From Tepidisphaeraceae bacterium (GTDB lineage: Bacteria; Planctomycetota; Phycisphaerae; Tepidisphaerales; Tepidisphaeraceae), in NCBI GenBank assembly GCA_035998445.1, contig DASYHQ010000063.1:1-64000 (forward strand): DNA of 64,000 nt. The letters are read 5' to 3'. The translations under genes were made by a program, and so were the position numbers. Below are positions 1-10,531 of the stretch, piece by piece (positions within the stretch are counted from its first letter, which is position 1; each line of letters starts with the position of its first letter). The notes under the pieces are model-generated. The model worked only from the letters and a program-made list of their open reading frames with translations, did no database searches and was not told where the DNA came from.

Positions 1-387
1 GGCTGACGGGGCTCCGGCTTCCTTCTGTGACATGTATTCCTTCCGATTGAGATAAGTTCCTGAGTGGTATTCCCGATGTGCTGTAATATTCGTCACGATC
101 GGACCCTCGCATTAGGCGACGGGGCAATTTTCTAATGCACCCCACTTATCGGACAGGCGGAGAAGTCTGCCGGACGCTGAAACACGCCGGCGACGCGTAA
201 GAATCCTGAGCGGATGTGAAACGAAGGGCCAGGGGGGACGCCGCATTCTTCGGGACGACGTGAGTTTTAGGTTGCGCGAACATCCGCCGCATCCTTTCAA
301 CGCGAAAAGTTGACGGGCACGGCGGAGACGTTTTGCCGGCCGCTGGGTCGGCGGTAGGAAGCGACGGGTTCACCGGGGAGGCTGAAC
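1..387. other. No supported gene
   Basis: I see no convincing coding sequence here. Two overlapping minus-strand open frames (about 112-373) have no recognisable domain and biased composition. The only clear signal is a strong Shine-Dalgarno run (GGGGAGG, about 374-380) that serves the GTG start at 388. Confidence 0.5.
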
Positions 388-734
388 GTGCCTAGTTCGA
401 ACGCGAAGATCAGTTATAGCGACGCGAAAGCCGGCCCGTACACCGAGATTGACGGTGCCTATCTCGTAGCTCTTCCCGCAAATGGGCGGCGGCGGCGGCG
501 GCGCACTGGATCGCGCGGGAGCCGGGGCAGATCACCTTTGCTTACCCAACCAAGCGCTTCCAGCGTATCGATTCGATGACACGTAAGGCTCAATACTGGC
601 GTGTGACGTGCGAAGACGGGCCCGACCCAGCGTGGGTAGGTCACCCGCAAAGTCCTGGCCGCATCGGCGACGATGAGCCAATTGCGACGATCCAACTTAG
701 CGGCGCTCCGTTTATTCCGGGCAAAGATGAATGA
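388..734 (+). pseudogene. Frameshifted small hypothetical gene
   Basis: A GTG start at 388 has an ideal GGGGAGG ribosome site 7 nt upstream. The first about 31 codons (SYSDAKAGPYTEIDGAYLV) read naturally. The frame then turns into an arginine run inside a (GGC)n tract at about 484-502. The frame one base away continues as sensible protein (IAREPGQITFAYPTKRF, then WRVTCEDGPDPAWVG) and stops at 732-734. Restoring one base gives about 115 residues. No family is recognised. The tract is a likely site of a sequencing or replication slip, so the gene may be intact in the cell. Confidence 0.55.
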
Positions 735-823
735 ATGCCGGTGTATACCAGTCCTTGCACGCGATCGGTGAGGCGAGCGCACCATACACGCTGGCCCCGT
801 CCCCGTCCTCTTGGCCGCCGACG

Positions 824-1066
824 CTAGTTCAGATTCGTCGTTCGCTGCGGCACGATGATCAACGCGAGGTCGGCCTGTGCGACCTTGTTCAGGTTCTGGA
901 TCAGCTCCTCGTAGGTGTCACCCAGTACTTGGGGGGCAGCGACGATGATGGCGTCGACCTTGTTGCGCGGGGTGCCGCGGCACAGCCGGTCGAGCTCCGC
1001 GAACTTGTCGGTTGTGACGCTGAGGTCCCGGGTGTACGAGGCGGCCCTCGTCGCTTTGTGTGGCAT
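824..1066 (-). CDS. Small hypothetical protein
   Basis: This 80-residue frame has ordinary protein composition, with segments such as VTTDKFAELDRLCRGTP, NKVDAIIVAAPQVLGD and an amphipathic stretch LIQNLNKVAQADLALIIV. The ATG at 1066 is preferred to the upstream ATG at 1147 because the extra N-terminus is low-complexity. There is no strong ribosome site. Spacing of charged and hydrophobic residues suggests an alpha/beta fold, but I recognise no family. It is transcribed away from the efflux operon. Confidence 0.45.
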   Translation of the reverse strand: MPHKATRAASYTRDLSVTTDKFAELDRLCRGTPRNKVDAIIVAAPQVLGDTYEELIQNLNKVAQADLALIIVPQRTTNLN

Positions 1067-1265
1067 GGGCGGCAGAATATCACATCCCGCCCAACCAGAA
1101 CTCTGCTTGGCCGATCCTGCAGTTCCTCGCGCGCTACGGTTGGTCACGCCACAGGGAGTCGTGACAATCTTCGTAGGCCCCTAAGCCCTTCTATGTGGGC
1201 GCGCATTGTCAGGGGCTACAAGGAACCTTTAGGCGCTCGACGCACGTTATAAACAATAACGACCC

Positions 1266-2699
1266 ATGCAAACTCCCTTGTTCAATTGGCGATGGCTGAT
1301 CCCGCTGCCGGCAACCCTGTTTCTCTCTGGCTGCGTGTTTGCGCCGAGGGCGGCGAAAATTGAACAGGATCGCGTCACGCAGGCCGGAAGGGCATACGCG
1401 GCAAGTCGATCGGCGCGGGTGGTGGCCAACCTGCCTGTCGGTCAAACTGAAATCACCTGGCGTGAAGTGCTGGGTCGCGCACTGCTGGCCAGCGGGGAGC
1501 TGGAGGCAGCCTACTACGAGTGGGCGATGGCGGTGACACAAATCGATCAGAAGGGGACGTGGCCGCAGCAACCACTTGAGCTCGGCTTCGACTACATGTT
1601 TTCCGCCGAGCGGATGAAGACATTAGACCGCATGACGTTCTCCGCCGGGCTGATGGACGCGACGGGGCTCCCGAACAAAGCGTACCAAGACGCGAAAGTT
1701 GCCTGGCGCGACGCAGAGGCGGCGGGGGAACGGTTCAGGCAGGCGAAATTCGAACTTCAGCGGAAGGTGCTGTCGGCATGGGCGGATTATGCCCTGCAGG
1801 CCGAGAAGGTCCGGGTGCAGGAAGAGAACGTCCGGCTGCTGCGACTCGTGAGCGAGACCGCCGGCGCGCGGGTGCGGGCGGGTGCGCCTCAGCAAGATCT
1901 GCTGCGAGCGCAAGTCGAACTGAAGCAGGCAGAGAACGAACTGTCGACTATGAGGTCGGAAGTGCAGAGGCAGCGCGCGACACTGAACGCGCTGCTGGTG
2001 AGGCCGGCCGAGTCGCCGCTCCCACCCCCGGTGCGGTTGCCAGAGCCGCGGCCGCTGATCGCAGACGATTCAGCCCTGCTGGCGATGGGAGTGCGAAACA
2101 ACCCGGAGCTGGCGGCTTTGGACAAGGACCAGCTGGCGCGCGAAGCGGCAATCGTGCGGGCAAGGTTGGATTACCAGCCGGAGATAAACCTCACGGCGGC
2201 CTTCACCGGTTCCATTTCGCAGACGGTCGGCGGGATGTTGGTGGTCCCGACGCGCCTGCCGGCTATCCGCGCGATGGTGCGCGAGGCACGATCGGACCTC
2301 CGACGGGTCGAAGCCATGGCGGATCAGGCTCGTTCGGACCGCGGGGCACAGTTTGCCGCGACGCTCGTGGCGCTGCGCGATGCCGAACGGCGGACGCGGG
2401 TGTTTGAAGCGGAAATCGTACCGCTCGCGACCCGAACGCTTGACCTTACACGTCGGGCGTACGCGAGCGGGTCAGCAACCTATCTGGACGTGATCGAGTC
2501 GCAACGCACGCTACTCGATGTGCGACTGATGGTGGCCGACGCCCGGGCGATGCGGGAGCGGATGCTGGCCGAGCTGGAGATGCTTGCCGGCGCAGACGTC
2601 GAAACCCTCGCCGAGGCCGTAAAGCCGGCCACGCAACCAACGTCACCGATGACCATGCGGACGAACGCAGTTAAGACCGTGATGGAGGCCCAGCCATGA
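1266..2699 (+). CDS. TolC-family outer-membrane efflux lipoprotein
   Basis: This 477-residue protein has a lipoprotein signal (LPATLFLSGC, cysteine near residue 23) and then long alpha-helical coiled-coil segments typical of the outer-membrane efflux protein family, for example RRVEAMADQARSDRGAQFAA and RTLDLTRRAYASGSATYLDV. The duplicated pattern of helices and the motif RAYASGSATYLDVIESQRTL near residue 400 are characteristic. It would form the outer-membrane duct of a tripartite metal efflux pump. Its stop overlaps the start of the adaptor gene (ATGA at 2696-2699), so the two are translationally coupled. The ATG at 1266 places the signal sequence correctly. This is the only intact gene of the operon. 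Confidence 0.88.
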   Translation: MQTPLFNWRWLIPLPATLFLSGCVFAPRAAKIEQDRVTQAGRAYAASRSARVVANLPVGQTEITWREVLGRALLASGELEAAYYEWAMAVTQIDQKGTWPQQPLELGFDYMFSAERMKTLDRMTFSAGLMDATGLPNKAYQDAKVAWRDAEAAGERFRQAKFELQRKVLSAWADYALQAEKVRVQEENVRLLRLVSETAGARVRAGAPQQDLLRAQVELKQAENELSTMRSEVQRQRATLNALLVRPAESPLPPPVRLPEPRPLIADDSALLAMGVRNNPELAALDKDQLAREAAIVRARLDYQPEINLTAAFTGSISQTVGGMLVVPTRLPAIRAMVREARSDLRRVEAMADQARSDRGAQFAATLVALRDAERRTRVFEAEIVPLATRTLDLTRRAYASGSATYLDVIESQRTLLDVRLMVADARAMRERMLAELEMLAGADVETLAEAVKPATQPTSPMTMRTNAVKTVMEAQP

Positions 2700-4652
2700 G
2701 CAGTACTGAATCGACTAATAACGGACACGGCGACGAGCAGCCGAAGATCGCGCCGCGAGAGTTCGGCACCGACGCGACCCCTGAGATGGACCATGCGGTC
2801 GAACACGCCCGGCGGCGCTACGTCCGAAACGGCGGATGGAGGTCGACCGCGATCTTTGCGGCCGTCGCGGTCGGCGCGTTTGCGGTCGGTACCTATTGGG
2901 GTAGCGACGCTCTACGGATGGCCGGAATCTCTTCGCATCGGCATGACGAGGGCCCGTCCGTCGCCGCTTCAGGCCCGTCGTCTGCGCCCGTCATCGGGGC
3001 CAACCACGACGCGGGTGATGGGGGCAAGTCACTCTGGACCTGTTAGATGCACCCGCAGGTGATCCAGCCAGCTCCCGGCATCTGCCCGATCTGCCACATG
3101 GAGCTCACGCCGTTGAAGTCTGACGGTGCCGGCGGCGGGACCGTGAACATCGATCCGGTGATCGTCCAGAACATGGGTGTCCGCACCGCAGAGGTCCAGA
3201 AGGGTCCGATAGTCCAGAGCGTTCGGGTGGTGGGTTACCTGGAGGAGCCCGAACCGCTCCACCGGGACATCAATCTCCGCGTGAACGGGTGGATCGAGAA
3301 GCTTTACGCCAACGTCGACGGCATGTTGATCAAGGACGGGCAGCCCCTCTTCGACCTATACAGCCCTGAGCTCACCGTTGCCATCGACGAGATGATCTCG
3401 GCTGCCAAGCAGCTCAAGATCGCGCCGGAGGATGAGACCAGCAAAGCCCTGATCGACGCGTCACGACGCAAGCTGCTGCAGTACGGTCTGACCGACGGCC
3501 AAGTCACGGAACTCGGCAAGCTCGACGCCGCCCCACGGACGGTTCCGATCATCGCGCCAATCGGCGGGCACCTAACCGCGAAGATGGTGTACGAGGGTGC
3601 AGCCGTTAAGGCCGGGGACCTCGTTCTCAGGCTTGCTTCCCGGCACCGGATCTGGATCGATGCGCAGGTCCCCGAGCAGCAGATGCCGCTGCTGTCCGAC
3701 GGCCAGCCGGTCCGGGCGACGCTCGTCTCACAGCCGGGAAAGGTGTTCGACGGGAAGCTATTGTTCGTTCACCCTCACCTCGATCCGAAGACGAGGACCG
3801 CACTGGCGCGGATCGAGATCGACAACCCGGACCTGCACCTGCGCCAAGGCATGTACGCGACGGTCGAGATCGCGGCCGATGATTACCGGGAGGCGACGGT
3901 CGTGCCCCGCGAGGCGGTGATCGACTCCGGTCGGCGGCAGCTGGCGTTCGTCGATCTTGGTGGCGGGCGGTTCGAGCCGCGCGATCTCAAGCTCGGGCTC
4001 AGTGGGCAAGACGACACGGTCGAGGTCTTGGAAGGGGGTCAAACCGGGCGAGCGGGTCGTGACGTCCGGTCAATTCCTTCTCGACAGCGAGAGCCGGATG
4101 AAGGAAGCCGTCGCTAAGCACCTCTCGGGTGGACTCGGAGCATATGCCGGCGGCGCACCAGCGGCGTCCAAGGGCGCGACGACATCGCCGGCTGCCCCCG
4201 TAACCAAAGTTGTCGTTCCCCACACCGACGACATCGTAAAGGCATACCTGTCGCTCGCGAAGAAACTCGGCGAACGTCAGGCCGACCAGACGCCCGTCGA
4301 TCCCGGACGACTGGCCGACGTCGCGGCGTTGGCGGCAGGCCATGCGTCCGGCGAGGCCAAGGCACTCGCCCAGTCTGTATCGGACGCAGCGGCGGGCCTT
4401 AAAGGTAAGCCCATCGCCGAGCAGCGGAAGGGATTCATCGCGGTGTCGGACGCGGTCGTCGCGCTCGTGCGAGCTTTGACCCCGAGCGATGCGGTCGCAC
4501 CCCCGCTCTTTGTGATGCACTGTCCGATGGCATTCGACGACAAAGGGGCTCTCTGGCTGCAAGACGATGAGACGCTCGCCAACCCCTACTACGCGACCGC
4601 GATGAAGCGGTGTGGCGAGGTTCGCGAACAGATCGCGACCCGAATGAAGTAA
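2696..4652 (+). pseudogene. cusB: CusB-type metal efflux periplasmic adaptor, interrupted
   Basis: Three open pieces make one adaptor of about 651 residues. Piece 1 (2696-3046) has a cytoplasmic tail and one membrane anchor (AIFAAVAVGAFAVG). An in-frame TAG at 3044-3046 falls inside the heavy-metal-binding motif, which reads TC-stop-MHPQV, then PGICPICHMEL. Piece 2 (to about 4036) holds the barrel-sandwich and beta-barrel domains (VNGWIEKLYANVDG, IIAPIGGHLTAKMVYEGA, ALARIEIDNPDLHLRQGMYA). An extra G in the G5 run at 4034-4038 shifts the frame. Piece 3 (to 4652) resumes at VKPGERVVTSGQFLLDSES and ends in a DUF3347 metal-binding domain (MHCPMAFDDKGALW, NPYYATAMKRCGEV). CusB hands Cu(I)/Ag(I) to CusA. 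Removing one base restores 652 codons, with the single TAG remaining. Whether the breaks are real is unresolved. Confidence 0.85.
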
Positions 4653-4674
4653 GCGAAGCCGCCGGAGACCACCC

Positions 4675-7600
4675 TTGATCGCACGCATCATCGAATTTTC
4701 CGTCCGCAACCGCTTCCTCGTTGTCTTGCTCACCGGGGTGCTTGCTGCGCTCGGCGTCTGGGCGGCGAAATACATCCGACTCGACGCGCTCCCCGATCTG
4801 TCGGACGTGCAGGTGATCGTCGTCACCGAGTTCCCCGGTCAGAACCCCGAGGTCGTCAACGATCAGGTCACTTACCCCCTCACCTCCGCGCTGCTCGGCG
4901 TGCCAGGAGCAAAGGATGTACGCGGCTTCAGCATGTTCGAGCTGTCGTTCGTGTACGTCATCTTCGACGACAAGACGGACATCTACTGGGCGCGTTCCCG
5001 CGTGCTGGAGTACCTGAATTTCGCACGCGACCGCCTGCCACAGGGCGTGCAACCGGCGCTCGGCCCGGACGCCACCGGGCTGGGGTGGGTGTATCAGTAC
5101 GCACTCTATCCGGGGTGGCACTCCCCCGACTTCCCCCGCGAAATTTGGCACGACAAGGAAGTGGACAAGTGGTACGCCCAGCCCGAGCAGGCTCCCGAGA
5201 GGCGCCGCGAGCACCTGACACGCGTCGGCGGATTTGAGCAGCCCGGCAAATGCCCGATCACGGGCAAGGACCTCCTCCCTGCGAATCAGGACTTGGCCTC
5301 CCTTCGCTCCCTGCAGGACTGGTACCTCCGTTTTCCCCTCACCTCGGTCGCAGGCGTCTCCGAGGTCGCCCCGATTGGTGGCTTCGTCAAACAGTTCCAA
5401 ATCGTCGTCGACCCGCAGCGACTGCAGGCGTTCGGTGTCTCGATCCGCGATGTGATGATGGCCGTCCAGCGCAGCAACAACGATGTCGGTGGTTCCGTCA
5501 TCGAGCGGGCCGAGAACGAGATCATGGTCCGAAGTCGCGGTTATCTGAAGACGACGCAGGACGTGGAGAAGGTGGTCGTTGGGATGCCCGCCGGTGCGGG
5601 CGAAGACATGGGCGGCAACGACGGTGGAAACGTCCCTGGCGGGGCCGGCGCGCGGGGTACAGCCGTGCTACTGCGGGACGTCGCCACGGTGCAGATCGAC
5701 GGGGAGATGCGCCGCGGCGTCGGCGAGCTAGACGGTAGAGGCGAGGCCGTGGGCGGCGTCATTGTCGCCCGCTTCGGTGAGAACGCGCTTCAGGTCATCC
5801 AGAACGCAAAGGCCAAGCTGTTCGAGCTCGAGGACGGCCTCCCGCCCGGCGTGTTCGTCAAGGCGACCTACGACCGCTCCGCACTCATCGATCGCGCCGT
5901 CGGCACGCTCCGCTATGCCGTCATCGAATGCCTCATCGTCACGGCTCTGATCTGCCTGGCCTTCCTGTTCCACATTCGCTCGGCCTTGATCGCGATTCTC
6001 GTGCTCCCGATCGGGCTGCTCGCGTCGATCCTCATCATGAACCTGTTGGGAATCAACGCCAACATCATGTCGTTGGGCGGGCTGGCGCTCGTCATCGGCG
6101 TTATGGTCGATTCCTCGGTCGTCATGATCGAGAACGCCCACAAACACGTGGAGGATGAGGCGGATCGCATTAAAGCTGGCTTCGCGCCCGCGGACGGACC
6201 CAGATCATCGTAGGCGCCGCCACCGAGGTGGGCCCCAACCTGTTCTTCTCGCTGCTCGTTATCACCGTCAGCTTCCTTCCGATCTTCGTCCTCGGTGAAC
6301 AGTCGGGCCGGCTGTTTACCCCGCTGGCGCTGACCAAGACCTTCGCGATCGCCGCCGGGGCGTTGCTGGGCATCACGATCGTCCCCGTTCTGATGGTCTA
6401 CCTGATCCGCGGGAAGATCCCGAAGGAGGATCGCAACCCGCTCAACCGCTGGTCGCAGAAGCTGTACGAACCGTTCTTCTGGTTCGTGATGCGTCACCCG
6501 GCCATCACGCTCGTGACGGTGCTGCTGCTCGGGGCCTCCACGATTTACCCGCTCAGCAAGATGGGCAGCGAGTTCATGCCCCCGCTCGATGAGTGCGACC
6601 TGCTGTACATGCCGACTGTCGATCCGTCCGTCTCGATCACGAAAAGCAAGGAGCTGCTTCAGCAGACGGACAAGTTGATCAAGTCGTTCCCCGAGGTCGT
6701 GTCGGTGCACGGGAAGATCGGCCGCGCCGACACGGCCACCGACCCCGCTCCGCTGTCGATGATCGAGACGGTCGTGCAGCTCGAGACGGATCGAGACAAG
6801 TGGCGTCAGCGCGACGTCAACCGTTTCTTCTCCGACTGGCCTGACTGGACGAAGTTCATCTTCACGAAGACCTTCTGGCCCGAGTCCCGCCCGATCAACG
6901 TTCAGGAGTTGAAGTTCGGCTGGCAGGATGCGGACGGCACGCGTCATCCCGGCCTCAACGACGCCGTCTCATTCCCCGGCATGGCCAACGCGTGGCCGTT
7001 CCCGATCGAGAACCGGATCAACATGCTCTCGACGGGCATCAAGACGCCGGTGGGCATCAAGGTCTTGGGCCCCGACCTCGCCACACTGTCCCGCCTTGCC
7101 GACGAGGCGGCGGCGGCCGTGCTTACGGTCCCGGGGACGCTTTCGGCTTACCTGAGCGCACCACCGGTGGCTACTACCTCGACTTCGACATCGACCGTGA
7201 GGCCGCGGCCCGGTACGGGCTGACCACCGGCGACGTACAGGATGCGATCCAGTCGGCCGTGGGCGGCATGAACGTCACGACGATCGTTGACGGCCCGGCC
7301 CGGTACCCGCTCAACCTGCGATACGCCCGTGAACTGCGCGACGACCTGCCCGCCCTTCGTGAGGTGCTCGTTCCCACCCCCACGGGGGCGCAGATTCCCC
7401 TCGGCCAGATCGCCGAGCTTTCGATCAACCCCGGCCCACCGATGATCCGTAGCGAGAATGCCCAACTCGCGGCGTACGTGTTCGTCGACATTCAAGGACG
7501 TGACCTCGGCGGGTACGTTGCCGAGGCCAGGAAGGCCGTCGCCGATCGCGTGCAGTTCCCTGCCGGCTACCACGCGCAGTGGTCCGGCCAGTTTGAATAC

Positions 7601-8200
7601 CTTGAGGCCGCTAACCGACGACTGTCAATCGTCATCCCGATCACGCTTTTGGTCATCGTGCTGCTACTCTACATTAGCAACCGCAGCTGGTTCCGCGTTG
7701 GGGTGGTCATGCTCGCGGTCCCGTTCAGCATGATCGGCGCGTTCTGGTTCCTCTGGGCATTGGATTACAACATGAGCCTCGCTGTCTGGGTTGGCATCAT
7801 CGCTTTGCTCGGCGTTGATGCTGAGACGGGGCAGGTCATGCTCCTCTACCTCGACACGACCTATGACAAGTTCGTGAAGGCGGGACGAATGCGCGACCGG
7901 TATGACCTGATCGCCGCAGTCCACGAGGGTGCCGTCAAGCGCATCCGCCCTAAGACGATGACCGTCGCCACGGACATGATCGGTCTTCTCCCGCTGCTCT
8001 GGGCCACCGGCACCGGCGCCGACGTTACCCGCCGCCTTGTCGCCCCCCTGATTGGCGGGATCACGGTGAGTTTCATCATGGAGCTGCTCGTCCACCCCGT
8101 GATCTTCTACCTCTACAAGAGGTGGCAGCACCGGCACGAGTGGGCGCGAACGTCGTCGCCGGCATATGCGACTGCACCGGGAGCAATGGTGCCTGCGTAG
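4675..8200 (+). pseudogene. cusA: CusA-type heavy-metal RND efflux pump, frameshifted twice
   Basis: This is an HME-RND permease: IIEFSVRNRFLVVLLTGVL at the N-terminus, LPDLSDVQVIVVTEFPGQNP, the proton-relay helix VIGVMVDSSVVMIENAHKH, and a late transmembrane block (WVGIIALLGVDAETGQVML). The first frame ends after KHVEDEADRIKAGF. The protein resumes one base out at TQIIVGAATEVGPNLFFSLL (break at about 6170-6200). It breaks again at about 7147-7152, before PERTTGGYYLDFDIDREAAA. Both breaks behave as one-base deletions, and repairing them gives 1,175 residues, a normal family length. The start is TTG at 4675 with GGAG 8 nt upstream. An insertion of about 60 residues in the first periplasmic lobe carries a CPITGKDLLP motif. 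It lies 22 bp after cusB, so the genes form one operon. Confidence 0.88.
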
Positions 8201-8235
8201 ATGGCGGCAGACCAGTCGCGCAGTCCGGCGGACGG

Positions 8236-8836
8236 TCACGGTGCGCTGTTGACAGCGCCGGCGACAACCGACTCGCCCGACTGCCAGGCCGCGACGACGG
8301 TCCCGCCACGGGTGGTCGCCACCGAAGGGTAAGAGGCTCGCTCCGCGAGAAGGGTTGGTTTGCCGTCGGGCCTGCGGATGACGAGGTCGGTCCCTCGCTG
8401 CCAAAACAGGTAAACGCCGTCCGGCGCTGCGGTAAGGACGGGCTGCGTGCCCTGCCCAAGTTTCTGTTCGGTCGATCCGGGCTTGGAAAGGAAAATCTCG
8501 CGGTCGCGGCGCTATGTCGTAACGGTCCGCTCGCCGGAGAAGGTCACGTCGCCGCCGTCCATTGGGCAGGCGTTGATCTTCCACGTGCCCTCACCGAGTT
8601 TCGTTGCCTCGGAAAAGGTCTGGCCGCCGTCCGCGCTCGTTACCGTGAACATGTCACGCGCCAGCGAGGGCGTTGCGGAACATAACCACCAGGCTGCCGG
8701 CGTGGTCGTACGCTACGGACGGACGGGTGGCAGCATTCGCAGACGGTGCCGCCTTGTAGGCCGGGCGATCTCCGCTCCAGGTCTTGCCACCATTTTCGGA
8801 TGTCGCCATCCAGACCTCCGTGCCCCCAACCGGGGG
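8236..8836 (-). pseudogene. C-terminal remnant of a sialidase-like BNR-repeat protein
   Basis: The minus strand between cusA and the chemotaxis gene still encodes a beta-propeller fragment with two Asp-box repeats (SENGGKTW and SADGGQTF). It also has RPSVAYDHAGSLVVMFRNAL, then KINACPMDGGDVTFSGERTV. It is broken by an in-frame stop just upstream (8837-8839), an indel near 8655-8662, and a TAG at 8512-8514 after GERTVTT. It continues as RRDREIFLSKPGSTEQKLG, then FWQRGTDLVIRRPDGKPTLL, and stops at 8236-8238. The N-terminal half and signal peptide are missing. In homologues this propeller is secreted. The substrate cannot be inferred. Confidence 0.65.
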
Positions 8837-8854
8837 CTAGAAAGGCATAATCAA

Positions 8855-9435
8855 GTGTTCAGAAACCTCACCATCGGCAAACGCATCACGTTCGGCTTCG
8901 CGGTCGTGCTGGCCATCACAGTCACGCTCGGCGCGTTCGCGTGGAACCGCGCCCGCGCGCTCTCGGGCAACATCGACACGCTGGCGAACGACTCGATCCG
9001 GGCGTCTACAGCAGCGGCCAGATGATGGCCGTCGCTCAGGAGGCCAATGGCTACCTGTTGCGGCACATCACCGCCGATGAGCCGAAGGAGATGGAGCGGC
9101 TCGACGGGCGGATCAACGCGCTGATCGGCGAGATCGCCGCCGCCAGCTCCGAGCAGGCCAACGGGATCGGGCAGGTGAACACGGCGGTGACGCAGATGGA
9201 CCAGGTGACCCAGTCCAACGCCGCCAGCGCCCAGGAGTGCGCGGCGGCGGCGGAGGAGGAGCTGAGCAGCCAGGCGGAGCAGCTGTCGGGCGTCGTCGGT
9301 GAGCTGGTGGCGCTGGTCGGGGGCAAGGCGGCTGCGGAGCGTACACCGTCGCGAACTGCGCCGGCGAGGAAGGTGATCAAGGCCAAGGCTCCCGCCCGCG
9401 TCGGACCAAAGGCCACCAGCGCTGCCGCCGCGGCC
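8855..9435 (+). pseudogene. Methyl-accepting chemotaxis protein with internal deletion
   Basis: GTG at 8855 begins a typical chemoreceptor N-terminus (MFRNLTIGKRITFGFAVVL, a first transmembrane helix). One C appears to be missing at about 8996-9000, where the frame moves from ANDSI to PGVYSSGQMMAVAQEANGYL. After MERLDGRINAL the sequence jumps directly to IGEIAAASSEQANGIGQVNT, the C-terminal part of the signalling helix. The second membrane helix, the HAMP domain and the CheA/CheW-contacting hairpin are therefore absent. The remaining tail (AEQLSGVVGELVALVGG plus an Ala/Lys/Pro linker) runs in frame into a DprA-like segment. A functional receptor is not possible from this sequence. Confidence 0.7.
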
Positions 9436-9876
9436 CACCGCGGTGCAATCGAAGCTGGAGGCAGGACGGTCGCCGTCATCGGCACACCGCTCGACAAGTC
9501 CTATCCGAAGTGCAACGCCGCGTTGCAGCAGCAAATCATGGATGAGCACCTCGTGCTCTCTCAGTTCCAGATCGGCCGCCCCACGACCCGCGGCAACTTC
9601 CCCACGCGTAACAGGGTGATGGCACTGATCTCTGACGCCACGGTGATAATCGAGGCTGGCGGATCTAGCGGATCGCTTTCGCAGGGTTGGGAAGCACTCC
9701 GGCTCGGCCGCCCGCTGTTCATCGCGCATTCGGTGGTCGAGAACCCCGCCCTCACGTGGCCGGAGGAAATGCTTCACTACGGTGCCTACATCCTCTCTGA
9801 TAGCGCGCTTGACGACCTGTTCGCTTTGCTGCCCGATCGCAGCGTGGGAGCCCACGCCTTTGAACTGGCCTTTTAG
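9436..9876 (+). pseudogene. DprA/Smf-like C-terminal half, fused to chemoreceptor tail
   Basis: From about 9421-9436 the frame reads AAAHRGAIEAGGRTVAVIG, then TPLDKSYPKCNAALQQQIM, PTTRGNFPTRNRVMALISDA and VIIEAGGSSGSLSQGWEAL. These are the hallmarks of the Rossmann-like DprA (Smf) fold: the AHRxAxxxGG strand, GxxLDxxYP, RGNFPxRNR and VVEAGxxSG. The N-terminal half of the fold, including the region before GIDAAAH, is missing. It is replaced in frame by the chemoreceptor tail, with an alanine run at the join. It stops at 9874-9876, overlapping the probable TTG start of the phosphoribosyltransferase gene. Stand-alone DprA-like proteins next to phosphoribosyltransferases are not the housekeeping competence DprA, and comparative genomics has suggested an immune role for them. 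Confidence 0.72.
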
Positions 9877-10531
9877 CGTCAACTTCGCCTCGTTCCTGCA
9901 ATACTCGCCGCGCGGAACTTCGAAGGTTTCTCGATCGTCAAAGACGATCGGGCTGGCCATCAAGAACGATACTTACTGCCAGACGAAGGCGGGTGCGCAA
10001 CGCGCCATCCTCCCTTACAGCGTGCAGCGTCTCCGTTAGGAGATCCCCCGGTCGCCCGCGATGGCAGATACATTCGTGCCGGGCCTGATCACGGTCCCGA
10101 TGCCGAGGAGTGCGCCGCTCGTCAAAGATGCGCTCTGGCCAGCGCTGAAGCTATGCGAAGCAATGCTTGCCGAAGGGCTCGTCGCCGACGTCCTGCCACT
10201 GCTCGTGCGCTTCCACCCGATAAGCAAATCAGCGTGGGCTCTTCAGGGCCGACGGCCAGGGCCAAAAGATCACTACGATTCGATCGGCATTGATCGTCCG
10301 AACGTGATGCTCGGTGTCCACACGAAGCTGATCTTGGTTGATGATGTGGTCACGCGTGGGGCGACCATTATGGGCTGTTACGCGCGCATGCATGACTACT
10401 TTCCGGCGGTGCCAATCGCCTGCTTTGGCATTACCCGCACGATCAGCACTGGCGAGAATTCCAGTGTCGTGTTGCCGTCTACTGGCATAATCACCGCGAC
10501 GTCAAACGATCACATACATCGACAGCCGTAG
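9860..10531 (+). pseudogene. Phosphoribosyltransferase-like partner of DprA, interrupted by TAG
   Basis: A probable TTG start at 9860 begins NWPFSVNFASFLQYSPRGTS. An in-frame TAG sits at 10037-10039 after YSVQRLR. The same frame continues EIPRSPAMADTFVPGLITVP, then MPRSAPLVKDALWPALKLCE. The PRPP-binding loop of type I phosphoribosyltransferases is clear (LILVDDVVTRGATIMG, near nucleotides 10330-10375), as in ComF-like proteins. The frame ends GIITATSNDHIHRQP. It overlaps the DprA-like frame by 17 nt, so the two would be co-translated. The substrate base or nucleotide cannot be told. With the TAG read as sense it is about 223 residues. Confidence 0.72.

Noticed and set aside
4034-4038. Programmed ribosomal frameshift in cusB
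   Set aside because: There is no slippery heptamer with a stimulatory structure that I can see, and similar one-base breaks occur in unrelated genes across the window.
5913-6947. Minus-strand open frame inside cusA (344 codons)
   Set aside because: cusA protein motifs are conserved on the plus strand throughout; the antisense frame is Asp/Arg/His-rich noise.
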